Source of the DNA: Candidatus Eisenbergiella stercoravium
GTDB taxonomy: Bacteria > Bacillota > Clostridia > Lachnospirales > Lachnospiraceae
Length of the DNA: 64,000 nucleotides
Reading direction: 5' to 3'
Assembly: GCA_019113175.1 (NCBI GenBank)
Contig: DXHY01000011.1
Span: 103,902 to 167,901, forward strand
Below, piece by piece: positions 44,163-53,184 of this stretch. The number at the start of each line of letters is the position of its first letter. Position 1 is the first letter of the stretch. Position numbers and translations under genes: made by a program. The notes below the pieces were generated by a model, which saw nothing but the letters and a program-made list of their open reading frames with translations, was not told where the DNA came from and ran no database searches.

Positions 44163-45902
44163 ATGATTAAAAAAAGGCTGCTTGGACTTTTGTCCCAGGC
44201 GAAGAAATACATTTTTTTCCAGGTAGGCTGGCAGTGGCTGGCCCTGCTGTGTCAGATCCTGATGATCACCTGCATTTCACTGCTCCTTGAGAGCGCGCTG
44301 CGCGGAGAAGTGACTCTTCAGCAGTGCGCCGGTTACGGCGCTGCGTCTGCCGCCGCTCTGCTTCTGCGTTTTTTCTGCGACAGGCAGGCGTCCTTTGCCT
44401 CCTACCGGGCAAGTGTGGATGTGAAGCGGATTCTGCGGGATAAAATCTATGAAAAGCTGCTCCGGCTGGGAGCGGCGTACCGGGAGCGGGTGGGCACCTC
44501 CGAGGTAGTTCAGATGGCCGCAGAAGGGGTGGAGCAGCTGGAGACCTATTTTGGAAAGTATCTTGCCCAGCTCTTTTACAGCCTTCTGGCTCCTGTGACC
44601 CTGTTTGTCATCCTGTCTTTTGTGAACTGGAAGGCAAGCCTTGTGCTCTTAATATGCGTGCCCCTGATTCCCCTTTCCATCGTGGCGGTACAGAAAATCG
44701 CAAAGCGGCTGTTAAATAAATACTGGGGAATCTATACGGAGCTGGGCGACAGCTTTCTGGAAAACCTTCAGGGCCTGACGACGCTGAAGATTTACCGGGC
44801 GGATGAAAACAGGGCGCGGGAGATGGATGAGGAGTCTCAGCGATTCCGCCGGATCACCATGAAGGTGCTTACCATGCAGCTCAATTCCACCAGCGTGATG
44901 GACATCATCGCCTACGGCGGCGCAGCGGTGGGGATGATCGTGACCCTGTCAGAATTTCTGAAAGGAAGCCTGAGCGTCCATGGAGCGCTGATGCTGATTC
45001 TGCTGGCCTCGGAATTTTTTATTCCGCTGCGGCTTCTCGGGTCTTTTTTTCACATTGCCATGAACGGCATGGCGGCCAGCGACCGGATTTTTGCGCTTCT
45101 GGATCTGCCGGAGCCGGAACCGAAAACGGAGATGCTGGACGGTTCGAAGCCGGATCTGGCTTTTTCCCATGTGAGCTTTTCCTATGAAAAGGACCGTCCG
45201 ATTTTGAAGGACGTATCCATGGACTTTCCGGCAGGCAGCTTTACCTCCATCGTAGGGACCTCCGGCTGTGGAAAGAGCACGGCAGCAGGCATTCTGATGG
45301 GAAGAAACCGGGGATATGCGGGCAGTGTGACGATCCAGGGAAAGGAGCTTTCCGGAATCCGGGAGGGCAGTCTGATGGAACGGGTCACCCTGGTCAGCCA
45401 TAACAGCTATTTATTCAAGGGAACCGTGGAAGACAACCTGCGGATGGGAAAGCCGGACGCGACGGAGGAAGAAATGAAGGACGCGCTGAAAAAGGTGAAT
45501 CTCTGGGGCTTTCTTCAGGCACAGCAGGGACTTGGCACGCCGGTGGCGGAAAAGGGAAGCAATTTTTCCGGAGGGCAGTGCCAGAGGCTTGCCATCGCCC
45601 GCGCTCTGCTGCACGATACGCCGGTCTATATTTTTGACGAGGCCACGTCCAATATTGATGCGGAGAGCGAGGAGATGATTATGGAGGTCATTCATCGCCT
45701 GGCGGAGACGAAGACGATTCTTCTGATTTCCCACCGCCTGGCCAATGTGGTGAGATCCCATCGAATCTATATGATGCAGGAAGGACGCGTGACGGAAGCG
45801 GGAACCCATGCACAGCTGATGGAGCGAAACGGAGCGTATGCGGCGTTGTACCGATCCCAGATGGAACTGGAACGGTACGGGAAAGGAGGTGTGTGCGCAT
45901 GA
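44163..45902 (+). CDS. ABC exporter half-transporter, CydD-like
   Basis: A 579-residue fused membrane/ATPase subunit. The exporter domain covers about residues 20-320 and the ATPase the rest: Walker A GTSGCGKST near 366, LVSHNSYLF (Q-loop region), signature FSGGQCQRLAIARA, Walker B VYIFDEATSNID and ISHRLAN. Closest known functional group is CydDC, which exports glutathione or cysteine to keep the exterior reduced. Lachnospiraceae lack the cytochrome bd that CydDC supports elsewhere, so the substrate may be a thiol or another metabolite. The stop overlaps the next start (ATGA). Confidence 0.85.
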   Translation: MIKKRLLGLLSQAKKYIFFQVGWQWLALLCQILMITCISLLLESALRGEVTLQQCAGYGAASAAALLLRFFCDRQASFASYRASVDVKRILRDKIYEKLLRLGAAYRERVGTSEVVQMAAEGVEQLETYFGKYLAQLFYSLLAPVTLFVILSFVNWKASLVLLICVPLIPLSIVAVQKIAKRLLNKYWGIYTELGDSFLENLQGLTTLKIYRADENRAREMDEESQRFRRITMKVLTMQLNSTSVMDIIAYGGAAVGMIVTLSEFLKGSLSVHGALMLILLASEFFIPLRLLGSFFHIAMNGMAASDRIFALLDLPEPEPKTEMLDGSKPDLAFSHVSFSYEKDRPILKDVSMDFPAGSFTSIVGTSGCGKSTAAGILMGRNRGYAGSVTIQGKELSGIREGSLMERVTLVSHNSYLFKGTVEDNLRMGKPDATEEEMKDALKKVNLWGFLQAQQGLGTPVAEKGSNFSGGQCQRLAIARALLHDTPVYIFDEATSNIDAESEEMIMEVIHRLAETKTILLISHRLANVVRSHRIYMMQEGRVTEAGTHAQLMERNGAYAALYRSQMELERYGKGGVCA

Positions 45903-47647
45903 AAAATTTCAGTGGAGAGAAGTCAAAAAAAGGCGGAAATTCCGGCAGAAGAAGCGGTATCCGCATCATGGGACAGCTCATCGGGCTGGTGCGGCCCCTG
46001 CTTCCGGTAATGCTTCTGGCCATCGTGCTGGGAACCGCCGGGTACCTGTGCGCCATCTTTCTGACCATCCGGGCGGGATACGGACTGATGCAGATCCTTT
46101 CCGGAAACGGCGCGGAACTTACAGGAACGGAAATCGCAGGAGTGGAAACGCCGGCAGCATTCGGTGTGGTGCTGTCAGGAGTATGGGTGCTGGTGGTTCT
46201 GGCGCTCATGCGGGGAATCCTCCATTACGGGGAACAATACTGCAACCACTTTATAGCGTTTAAGCTGCTTGCGATCATAAGGCATAAGGTTTTTGCAGCG
46301 CTTCGCAGGCTCTGCCCGGCCAGGCTGGAGGGGCGGGACAAGGGAAATCTGATTTCGGTCCTCACCTCCGATATTGAGCTGATTGAGGTGTTCTATGCTC
46401 ATACAATTTCACCCATCGCCATCGCGGTATGTACATCCCTGGTGATGCTTCTGTTTTTCAGCCGGATTTCTGCAGCGGCCGCAGTTCTGGCGCTGGTGGG
46501 ATATCTGACGGTGGGTTCGGCGATTCCCCTGTACTTCGGAAGCAGGGGTGCGGAGCGGGGAATGGCCTTCAGAAATGCCTTCGGCGATTTGAACAGCTTC
46601 ATTCTGGATTCTCTGCGGGGCCTGGATGAAACCATCCAGTATGGTCGCGGCCAGAAACGCAGGAAGGAGATGGCGGAGCGTTCAGACCGGCTGGGCGGGA
46701 TGCAGAAAGGCCTGAACCGGCTGGAGGCCTCCCAGAGATCTGCCACCAACCTGACAATTCTGCTTTTTTCCTTCGCCATGCTTTTTCTGATGATCGCTCT
46801 GAAACAGGCCGGTGCGGTGGACGGCACCGGAATGGTGGTGGGAACCATCGCCATGATGGGTTCCTTCGGCCCGGTGACGGCTCTGGCCAGCCTGTCCAAC
46901 AACCTGAACCAGACCCTTGCCAGCGGAGAGCGGGTGCTTTCCATCCTGGAGGAGCAGCCGGTGACGGAGGAGATTTCCGGACAGCCCCGGACCGTTTTTG
47001 ATGGAGCGGCTGCAGAGCAGGTGGACTTTGCCTATGAGCAGGAGCAGATTCTGAAAGGCTATTCCATGGAGATTCCAAAGGGAAAAATCATTGGCATTCA
47101 CGGGCCGAGCGGCTCCGGAAAATCCACGCTGCTGAAGCTTTTGATGCGCTTCTGGGATGTGCAGACAGGGAGCGTCCGCATTTCCGGACGGGATGTGCGT
47201 GGAATCAATACTTCGGATCTGAGGCAGATGGAAGCCTGTGTGACCCAGGAAACCTGCCTGTTCCACGATTCCATAGCCAACAACATCGCCGTCGGAAAGC
47301 CCGGCGCATCCCGGGAGGAGATCATGGAGGCAGCGAAAAAAGCTTCCATCCATGATTTTGTAATGACCCTTCCAAAGGGTTATGATACGGAAGTGGGGGA
47401 GCTGGGAGATACCCTTTCCGGAGGAGAAAGGCAGAGGATCGGCATCGCCCGGGCCTTCCTGCACAACGCTCCCTTCCTTTTGCTGGATGAACCCACCAGC
47501 AATCTGGACTCCCTGAATGAGGGCATCATCCTGAAATCCCTGCAGGAGGCGCAGGAAAACAGGACGGTGCTGCTGGTATCCCACAGAAAATCTACCATGA
47601 ACCTGGCGGATGTGGTATTTGAAATGGATGGCGGAAGAGCGTCATAG
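45899..47647 (+). CDS. ABC exporter half-transporter, CydC-like
   Basis: Partner subunit, 582 residues. Membrane helices lie in about residues 20-320. ATPase motifs are Walker A GPSGSGKST near 402, signature LSGGERQRIGIARA, Walker B LLLDEPTSNLD and VSHRKSTM. The switch-region His is retained. The ATG at 45899 has AAAGGAGG eight bases upstream and overlaps the CydD-like stop; an in-frame GTG at 45893 is possible. Together the two form one full exporter. It is the last gene of the YbaN - YgbA - ABC operon. Confidence 0.85.
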   Translation: MKNFSGEKSKKGGNSGRRSGIRIMGQLIGLVRPLLPVMLLAIVLGTAGYLCAIFLTIRAGYGLMQILSGNGAELTGTEIAGVETPAAFGVVLSGVWVLVVLALMRGILHYGEQYCNHFIAFKLLAIIRHKVFAALRRLCPARLEGRDKGNLISVLTSDIELIEVFYAHTISPIAIAVCTSLVMLLFFSRISAAAAVLALVGYLTVGSAIPLYFGSRGAERGMAFRNAFGDLNSFILDSLRGLDETIQYGRGQKRRKEMAERSDRLGGMQKGLNRLEASQRSATNLTILLFSFAMLFLMIALKQAGAVDGTGMVVGTIAMMGSFGPVTALASLSNNLNQTLASGERVLSILEEQPVTEEISGQPRTVFDGAAAEQVDFAYEQEQILKGYSMEIPKGKIIGIHGPSGSGKSTLLKLLMRFWDVQTGSVRISGRDVRGINTSDLRQMEACVTQETCLFHDSIANNIAVGKPGASREEIMEAAKKASIHDFVMTLPKGYDTEVGELGDTLSGGERQRIGIARAFLHNAPFLLLDEPTSNLDSLNEGIILKSLQEAQENRTVLLVSHRKSTMNLADVVFEMDGGRAS

Positions 47648-47729
47648 CCTGCTTTTTTCTGGCATAACAGACGGATACGGGCGGCTTCCATTGATTCTCC
47701 GGAGTCCGGAAATGATTTTGCAGAATCCG

Positions 47730-47758
47730 TTGCCAATACTCCGGTAAAAGGGTATACT
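47730..47758 (+). promoter_or_regulatory. Promoter of the NifX-FKBP fusion gene
   Basis: TTGCCA (47730-47735) and TATACT (47753-47758) with a 17-base spacer, 114 bases before the start. The leader between them holds a TGCGGC-AAA-GCCGCG stem. Confidence 0.65.
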
Positions 47759-47871
47759 GTTGCCAGACGCTCCGGGAAATCTGTCTGCGGCAAAGCCGCG
47801 GCGGATCTGTGCGGCCCAAGAGTCAGGCCGTTACCGGAGAAAAAACATCTGAAAAAAGGAGAAACGGCGGG

Positions 47872-48801
47872 ATGAAAATAGCGGTAACCTATGATAATGG
47901 AAATATCTTCCAGCATTTCGGAAGGACGGAAAACTTCAAGGTGTATGAGGTTGAGGATGGTAAAGTGGTTTCCAGCGAAGTGATCGCCTCCAACGGAGTC
48001 GGACACGGCGCGCTGGCCGGCCTGCTGGCTGACCGGGCGGTGGATGTGCTGATCTGCGGCGGTATCGGCGGCGGAGCGCAGGCCGCGCTTGCAGAGGCGG
48101 GCGTTGAGCTGTGTGCCGGCGCACAGGGAGATGCGGATCAGGCGGTGGAATCCTATTTGAAGGGGGAACTGGTCTCCACCGGCGCGAACTGTGACCATCA
48201 CCATGGAGAAGGCCACAGCTGCGGTGATCACGGAGAGGGCCACAGCTGCGGCAGCCACGGAGAGGGCCACTCCTGCGGTGATCACGGAGAAGGCCACGGC
48301 TGCGGCGGCCATGAAGACGGCCATTCCTGTGGGGAGGGCTGCGGAAGCGGCTGTGGAGCACAGTCTGCCATGACCGGCCGCAATGTGGGAAAGACCTGCC
48401 GCACCCATTACAGAGGAACCTTCAATGACGGGACACAGTTCGACTCCTCCTATGACCGGGGTGAGCCGCTGGAATTTGTCTGCGGCGCCGGACAGATGAT
48501 TCAGGGGTTTGACGCTGCGGTGGCGGATATGGAGGTGGGACAGGTTGTGGACGTCCACCTGATGCCTGAGGAAGCCTACGGCATGCCGGATCCGAATGCC
48601 ATTTTCACCATTGAGACCGCTCAGCTTCCGGGATCTGAGAACCTGGAGGTCGGACAGCAGGTCTATCTGACAAGCCAGTATGGCCAGCCCTTCCCCGTGA
48701 AAGTGACGGCAAAAGAAGGAACCACAATCACCCTGGATGCCAATCACGAAATGGCCGGAAAGGAACTGAATTTCCGGATTGAGCTGGTTGAGGTGAAATA
48801 A
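47872..48801 (+). CDS. Fusion of NifX-like metal-cluster domain, His/Cys repeat and FKBP/SlyD-type isomerase
   Basis: A 309-residue protein of three parts. Residues 1-100 form a NifX/NifB dinitrogenase-cofactor-binding fold (MKIAVTYDNGNIFQHFGRTE, DVLICGGIGGGAQAA). Residues about 106-162 are a metal-binding linker with five HGEGHSCGD-like nonapeptides, then CGEGCGSGCG. Residues about 165-309 are an FKBP-type prolyl isomerase of SlyD architecture (GTFNDGTQFDSSYDRGEPLE, QMIQGFDAAV, MPEEAYG). SlyD proteins normally carry a His/Cys-rich nickel-binding tail; here the metal-binding part is a linker and the partner domain is NifX-like. The likely role is a metallochaperone or metal-cluster carrier. 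ATG after a GGAG site. Confidence 0.88.
   Translation: MKIAVTYDNGNIFQHFGRTENFKVYEVEDGKVVSSEVIASNGVGHGALAGLLADRAVDVLICGGIGGGAQAALAEAGVELCAGAQGDADQAVESYLKGELVSTGANCDHHHGEGHSCGDHGEGHSCGSHGEGHSCGDHGEGHGCGGHEDGHSCGEGCGSGCGAQSAMTGRNVGKTCRTHYRGTFNDGTQFDSSYDRGEPLEFVCGAGQMIQGFDAAVADMEVGQVVDVHLMPEEAYGMPDPNAIFTIETAQLPGSENLEVGQQVYLTSQYGQPFPVKVTAKEGTTITLDANHEMAGKELNFRIELVEVK
48202..48336 (+). repeat. Tandem 27-base repeat coding for the His/Cys linker
   Basis: Five consecutive 27-base units (starts 48202, 48229, 48256, 48283 and 48310), each coding for a variant of H-G-E-G-H-S-C-G-D. The fifth is the most divergent. Copy number may change by recombination, which would alter metal capacity. Confidence 0.85.
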
Positions 48802-48845
48802 CGGAAAAACGAATAAAGAAACCAGTTATGCGTTTATAAATGAAG

Positions 48846-48869
48846 CCCGGGGCATATGCTCCGGGTTTT
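48846..48869 (+). terminator. Terminator of the NifX-FKBP gene
   Basis: CCCGG and CCGGG arms, extended by a G-T pair and a self-pairing GCATATGC, then TTTT. A compact intrinsic terminator about 45 bases after the stop. Confidence 0.75.
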
Positions 48870-49035
48870 CTGCATGTTCTCCTTAGGCAAAGTCCACCCC
48901 AGGACAAATCTGTGAAAACCCGTATCTCCTTCACAGAGCCTGATTTCGTTTTTCAAAATGGAATCAGGTGGGATTTGTATAGGACAGCTCTTCCTGTAAT
49001 CTGTTACTATCGAAAAAAGAAAGGAGCGAAGAGCA

Positions 49036-49137
49036 ATGAAGGGATACAATACGGAGAACGGTTATATGGGTTATGTGAACGGAGGGTATCAGCTCTTCGC
49101 AAGCGAAGCCGATTACCTGGAATGGATGGAAGACTGA
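49036..49137 (+). CDS. Small acidic protein, 33 residues
   Basis: AAAGGAGCG lies about eight bases before an ATG that opens a 33-codon frame: MKGYNTENGYMGYVNGGYQL, then an acidic LEWMED end. It is rich in Tyr, Gly and Asn and looks like a family of very small Clostridial proteins. No known domain and no signal peptide. A second small gene starts 13 bases after its stop with its own site, so the two form a mini-operon. Function unknown. Confidence 0.6.
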   Translation: MKGYNTENGYMGYVNGGYQLFASEADYLEWMED

Positions 49138-49150
49138 GGGAGGTGCTCGT

Positions 49151-49324
49151 TTGAAACGTATGAAAGGAAAGGATGCTATTGATTTTGGCAGAAGGATTGA
49201 AGTGGAAAAGACGGAGCTGGAATTATCAGGACTTGACCCGGACGCGCTGGGCTTTATGCGGGCCGTAGAACGGAAAAAAGTCCTCGAACGGGCCGGCCTG
49301 GACCCGGCCAAATATGACTTTTAG
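49151..49324 (+). CDS. Small protein, 57 residues
   Basis: Starts with TTG after a GGGAGGTG site and reads LKRMKGKDAIDFGRRIEVEK, then an acidic and then basic stretch ending DPAKYDF. An inner ATG at codon 4 is an alternative start. It resembles an HTH-less short helical protein; no family is recognised. Paired with the 33-residue gene just upstream, which suggests a common role. Confidence 0.6.
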   Translation: MKRMKGKDAIDFGRRIEVEKTELELSGLDPDALGFMRAVERKKVLERAGLDPAKYDF

Positions 49325-49410
49325 AGGGAAGGGAAAAATCAGGCAGTTCCTGTGTTATAAATCTCCCACCTGTGCTATACTGAAGCAAAAGGGACAGGAG
49401 AAGGAATGCC

Positions 49411-50400
49411 ATGCCAAAGGGAACGAATCAGAAGTTTAAACTGTACCGGCTCGCACAGATCATGCTGGAAAATACAGATGAAGAACATTATATCACCATG
49501 CCGGAAATAATGGCTTCGCTGGGAAAATATGAAATCACTGCTGACCGGAAGAGCATCTATACTGATCTCCGGGATCTGGAAGCCCTTGATATTGAGGTGG
49601 AAGGGGAACCGGTGGGAGGCAGATACCACTATCATGTGATCAACAGACCGTTTGAACTGCCGGAATTGAAGCTCCTGGTGGACGCCATCCAGTCCTCCCG
49701 GTTTATTACGGAGAAGAAAACGAATGCTCTGATCCGGAAGCTGGAAAAGCTGGTCAGCAAATATGACGCTCAGAAGCTGCAGAGGCAGGTGTACGTGTCC
49801 GGCAGGATCAAAACCATGAACGAAAGCATCTATTATACCGTGGACGCCATTCACAATGCCATCTCGGAAAACAAAAAAGTCCGTTTCCAGTATTTTCAGT
49901 GGAATGTGAAAAAGGAAATGGAGCTGCGCCATGGCGGGGCCTGGTATCATATCAGCCCATGGGGCCTGGCCTGGGACAATGAAAATTATTATCTGGTGGG
50001 CTACGATTCGGATGCCGGACGGATCAAGCACTATCGTGTGGACAAGATGCTTCATATCCGTATATCGGAGGAAGAAAGAGAAGGCAGAGAGCATTTCCAG
50101 AAGCTGGACATGGCGGACTACACCAAAAAGAGCTTCGGCATGTTCGGCGGGGAGGAGCAGACCGTAAAGCTTCTGGTGGATAACAGCCTGGTCGGCGTCA
50201 TTCTGGACCGATTCGGTAAGGATATGATGCTGATCCCCGCGGATGAGGGGCATTTTACCGTAAACGTGGACGTGCATGTCAGCGGCCAGTTCCTGGGATG
50301 GATTTTTTCGCTGGGGGAACAGGTGAAAATACTGTCGCCGGAGGGCGTGGTGGAACAGATGAAGCGGGAGGCGGAGAGGCTGATTAGGCAGTATGGATGA
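49411..50400 (+). CDS. WYL-domain transcriptional regulator
   Basis: A 329-residue regulator: an N-terminal winged helix (about 1-75, YITMPEIMASLGKYEITADR) followed by the WYL domain (about 140-215, AWYHISPWGLAWDNENYYLV with YRVDKM) and a WCX-type C-terminal domain. WYL regulators often sense nucleic-acid ligands and are common near defence genes. This one lies 1.4 kb before Wadjet, but two unrelated genes intervene, so control of Wadjet is not assumed. A GGAGAAGGA site precedes the ATG. Confidence 0.87.
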   Translation: MPKGTNQKFKLYRLAQIMLENTDEEHYITMPEIMASLGKYEITADRKSIYTDLRDLEALDIEVEGEPVGGRYHYHVINRPFELPELKLLVDAIQSSRFITEKKTNALIRKLEKLVSKYDAQKLQRQVYVSGRIKTMNESIYYTVDAIHNAISENKKVRFQYFQWNVKKEMELRHGGAWYHISPWGLAWDNENYYLVGYDSDAGRIKHYRVDKMLHIRISEEEREGREHFQKLDMADYTKKSFGMFGGEEQTVKLLVDNSLVGVILDRFGKDMMLIPADEGHFTVNVDVHVSGQFLGWIFSLGEQVKILSPEGVVEQMKREAERLIRQYG

Positions 50401-50658
50401 GAAACGGGAAAATGGAGTAAGCTCATAACAGTCCCTTCAAAAGAGTCTTCAAGCATGAAAACAATTCTGAAGCCTATACGGCCAGCGGAGAATTTCTTAC
50501 ATCTTGACCTCACATATCATCTGCTTCTCTTTGACAGGATTCATATATTATGCAACAATAGTCGCGTAATGTATGGGACGGATAAAATCCCGCCCTGAAT
50601 CAGACGGCGTTTTCCAATCGAAAATGACATATTTTATCAGAATAAGGAGGAAAATAAA

Positions 50659-51120
50659 ATGCTCGAAGCGAACAGAAAAGCACCGGATTTTACACTTACA
50701 GACAAGGATGGCAGACAGGTAAGCCTGTCAGATTTCCTCGGGAAAAAGGTTGTTCTGTATTTTTATCCCAAGGACAATACTCCGGGCTGCACCCGTCAGG
50801 CCTGTGCTTTTGCCGCGGCCTATGAACAGTTTAAAGAGCAGGACGTTGTGGTGATCGGCATCAGCAAGGACAGCACAGCCTCTCATCAGAAATTTGCACA
50901 GAAATACAATCTGCCCTTCATCCTGCTGTCTGATCCGGAGCTGCAGGCAATCCAGGCATACGATGTCTGGCAGGAAAAGAAGCTTTACGGAAAGGTCAGT
51001 ATGGGCGTGGTGCGTACCACCTACATCATTGATGAACAGGGGAATATCGAGAAGGTAATGCCTAAGGTCAAGCCGGATACCAATGCCGCGGAGATTCTGG
51101 ATTACCTCGCAAAGAAATGA
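50659..51120 (+). CDS. bcp: Bcp-type thiol peroxidase (peroxiredoxin)
   Basis: A 153-residue cytosolic peroxiredoxin of the AhpE/BCP group. The peroxidatic Cys lies in TPGCTRQACAF, with the resolving Cys five residues later, as in two-Cys BCP. LYFYPKDNTPGCT matches the family. It reduces hydrogen peroxide and organic peroxides using thioredoxin. AAGGAGG precedes the ATG. The 258-base region upstream contains a TTGACA at about 50531, but I could not identify a convincing -10. Confidence 0.93.
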   Translation: MLEANRKAPDFTLTDKDGRQVSLSDFLGKKVVLYFYPKDNTPGCTRQACAFAAAYEQFKEQDVVVIGISKDSTASHQKFAQKYNLPFILLSDPELQAIQAYDVWQEKKLYGKVSMGVVRTTYIIDEQGNIEKVMPKVKPDTNAAEILDYLAKK

Positions 51121-51194
51121 ATTCTGTAAGCTGTGAACGAAAAACAGAAAAATACGGAGTAAAGACACAGAAATTTTCGCCCTGGAGGGTTGAT

Positions 51195-51728
51195 ATGCAG
51201 TACATCAGTCATTATGCTTCCCCTGTTGGCAATATCCTTTTAGCCGCAGATAATACGGGTTTAACCGGTTTATGGTTTGAGGGACAGAAGTATTTTGCCC
51301 TTTCTCTGGATAAGGAGCATGAGGAAAAGGAAATCCCTCTTTTTGAAGAGGTAAAGCAGTGGCTTGATATTTACTTTTCCGGAAAAGAGCCGGATTTTAC
51401 TGTGCCGCTTCATTTCACTGGAACAGCCTTTCAAAATGAAGTATGGAAAATACTCTGCACGATTCCATATGGACAGACTGAGACATACGGCGGGATAGCA
51501 AAGCAGATTGCCGTCAGAAAAGGATTGCCGCATATGTCGGCACAGGCCGTAGGCGGCGCGGTAGGGCACAATGAAATTTCAATCATTGTCCCCTGCCATC
51601 GTGTTGTAGGCGCAAATGGCAGTCTGACAGGCTATGCCGGAGGAATTGATAAAAAGATTAAATTATTGCAGCTGGAAAAGGCAGATATGAAATCCTTTTT
51701 CATTCCAAAGAAAGGAACCGCTTTATGA
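51195..51728 (+). CDS. ogt: Methylated-DNA-protein-cysteine S-methyltransferase
   Basis: A 177-residue suicide repair protein that takes the alkyl group off O6-methylguanine. The active site is IIVPCHRV with the acceptor Cys, followed by GSLTGYAGGI, and TAFQNEVWKIL is the DNA-binding helix-turn-helix. ATG at 51195 follows GGAGGG; the in-frame sequence before it is not needed. It is immediately upstream of Wadjet but is an unrelated repair gene; the spacing is 46 bases. Confidence 0.9.
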   Translation: MQYISHYASPVGNILLAADNTGLTGLWFEGQKYFALSLDKEHEEKEIPLFEEVKQWLDIYFSGKEPDFTVPLHFTGTAFQNEVWKILCTIPYGQTETYGGIAKQIAVRKGLPHMSAQAVGGAVGHNEISIIVPCHRVVGANGSLTGYAGGIDKKIKLLQLEKADMKSFFIPKKGTAL

Positions 51729-51774
51729 ATTTTGAAACAGTACCATTGCTTTGAAAAGGAGCCAGAGTACAGAA

Positions 51775-53184
51775 ATGTCTTTTTTTGAAACACTCAACGA
51801 GAAATTTTTCAATCCTTTCTGCTGCCGGAACAGGGTGATTTACTTTGAATGCATCAGCGAGCTGATTGAAAAATCGAAGGAGATCTCTGTTTTATATGAA
51901 ACGGATGCCAGAAACACATTGATCCTGTATCTTCAGAACTGCACCTACGCCATAGAAACGGAAAACATCGGGGAGGAGATTGCCGGTGGGAAGACTCCGC
52001 AGGAGAACGCCTCCACGATTCTTCGGTATTTTCGTGTATGCGGGTGGATTACGCCGCAGGAAATTGGGCGGAATGGAGATAATATTGCGTCCGTATCGGC
52101 ATATTGCCGCAGGCTGATCGATGCGGTTCATAAGATTTTTGACGGGGACGCGAATGGTGCAATTACAAATCATATTTTTTCCATGTATGAAATCCTGAAA
52201 TCTTCCTTTAATAAAGACAGCGGCCGTTCGCTGCGTCCATATCAGAATATCCTGCTTCCGTTAGTCGAAAACGAATGCGACCTGAAAAATGAAATCCTGA
52301 TTTTAAAAGACAGCATCCGTGAGATCATGCGGGCAGTCATGAAAATGGCGGATGCCAACAGCTTTGGGCAGTTTCTTATGAAGGATGAGCTCCTGAACCG
52401 TTTCTTCAATGACTATTTTTTTATCAAGAAAAGCGGCCTGATCCCCTCCTACATCTCGGACATTGACCGGATGCTTAGGAAGCTGCGCCGCTCGGAGCTT
52501 TACGATCGGATGATTCAGGAATACACAAAGATAGAACATGCGGACAAGGGCAGGGCAAGGGAGAAGATCGACCGGCTGTTTCATGAACTGGACAGCTTCA
52601 TTAATCTGGAATACGAACAGGAAATGTCTTATATCGACCGACGGATCAATAATTACTATAATCTGTATTCGACCAGAATGATGATGGTATTAAGTGAAAA
52701 TGGCAATCTGGAGCATGAATTAAACCGGGTGCTTATGCATTTACAAAAGCTGGACGGAGAAAAACGGGAGGAAGCGGTTTTAAGGCTTTCTGAATCGCAC
52801 CGCCTCATGAGTATGGGGTATATCGGAAGGAAATCTTTTGAGCGGCGGAAAAAGCGGAATCCCAATCAGAAAAATGTGGGGCTTGTTTCCGAAGAACTGT
52901 CGGAGGAAGAGAGAAAGCGGCTGACGGACGAGCTCTTGACGGAGACGCCCGACCGGTACAGCATGGACAATGTGGAGAAACATTTTGACGAGCTTTTAAA
53001 GGGCAGGGATCAGCTTTCCGTGGAGGAATGTCAGGTACATACCAGAGACGATGCGACGATGATTGCGGCCAGCATGATTTATTCGGGGACGGCCGGTTTC
53101 CCATATGAAGTAGAATTTTGGGAGGGCATGGTGGAGACTGAGGTCGCGAGAATCAGCAATATCAGAATAAAGAGGAAGAAATGA
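51775..53184 (+). CDS. jetA: Wadjet protein JetA
   Basis: First gene of a four-gene Wadjet operon. The 469-residue protein corresponds to the kleisin-like JetA of the DUF5716 type (MSFFETLNEKFFNPFCCRNR at the start, long helices, and YIDRRINNYYNL mid-protein), probably the type II group. JetA bridges the JetC heads and the JetB subunit in an MksB/condensin-like complex that restricts foreign plasmids. I use ATG 51775; a TTG at 51751 overlaps the ribosome site AAAAGGAG. The stop overlaps the JetB start. Confidence 0.85.
   Translation: MSFFETLNEKFFNPFCCRNRVIYFECISELIEKSKEISVLYETDARNTLILYLQNCTYAIETENIGEEIAGGKTPQENASTILRYFRVCGWITPQEIGRNGDNIASVSAYCRRLIDAVHKIFDGDANGAITNHIFSMYEILKSSFNKDSGRSLRPYQNILLPLVENECDLKNEILILKDSIREIMRAVMKMADANSFGQFLMKDELLNRFFNDYFFIKKSGLIPSYISDIDRMLRKLRRSELYDRMIQEYTKIEHADKGRAREKIDRLFHELDSFINLEYEQEMSYIDRRINNYYNLYSTRMMMVLSENGNLEHELNRVLMHLQKLDGEKREEAVLRLSESHRLMSMGYIGRKSFERRKKRNPNQKNVGLVSEELSEEERKRLTDELLTETPDRYSMDNVEKHFDELLKGRDQLSVEECQVHTRDDATMIAASMIYSGTAGFPYEVEFWEGMVETEVARISNIRIKRKK

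Noticed and set aside
48202..48336. Possible CRISPR-like array of 27-base units
   Set aside because: The units are contiguous with no unique spacers and code in frame for a His/Cys protein segment.
47380..48747. 455-codon frame antisense to the NifX-FKBP gene
   Set aside because: It spans the end of the CydC-like gene and the repeat region; its Ala/Val-rich repeats are only the reverse reading of the His/Cys codons.
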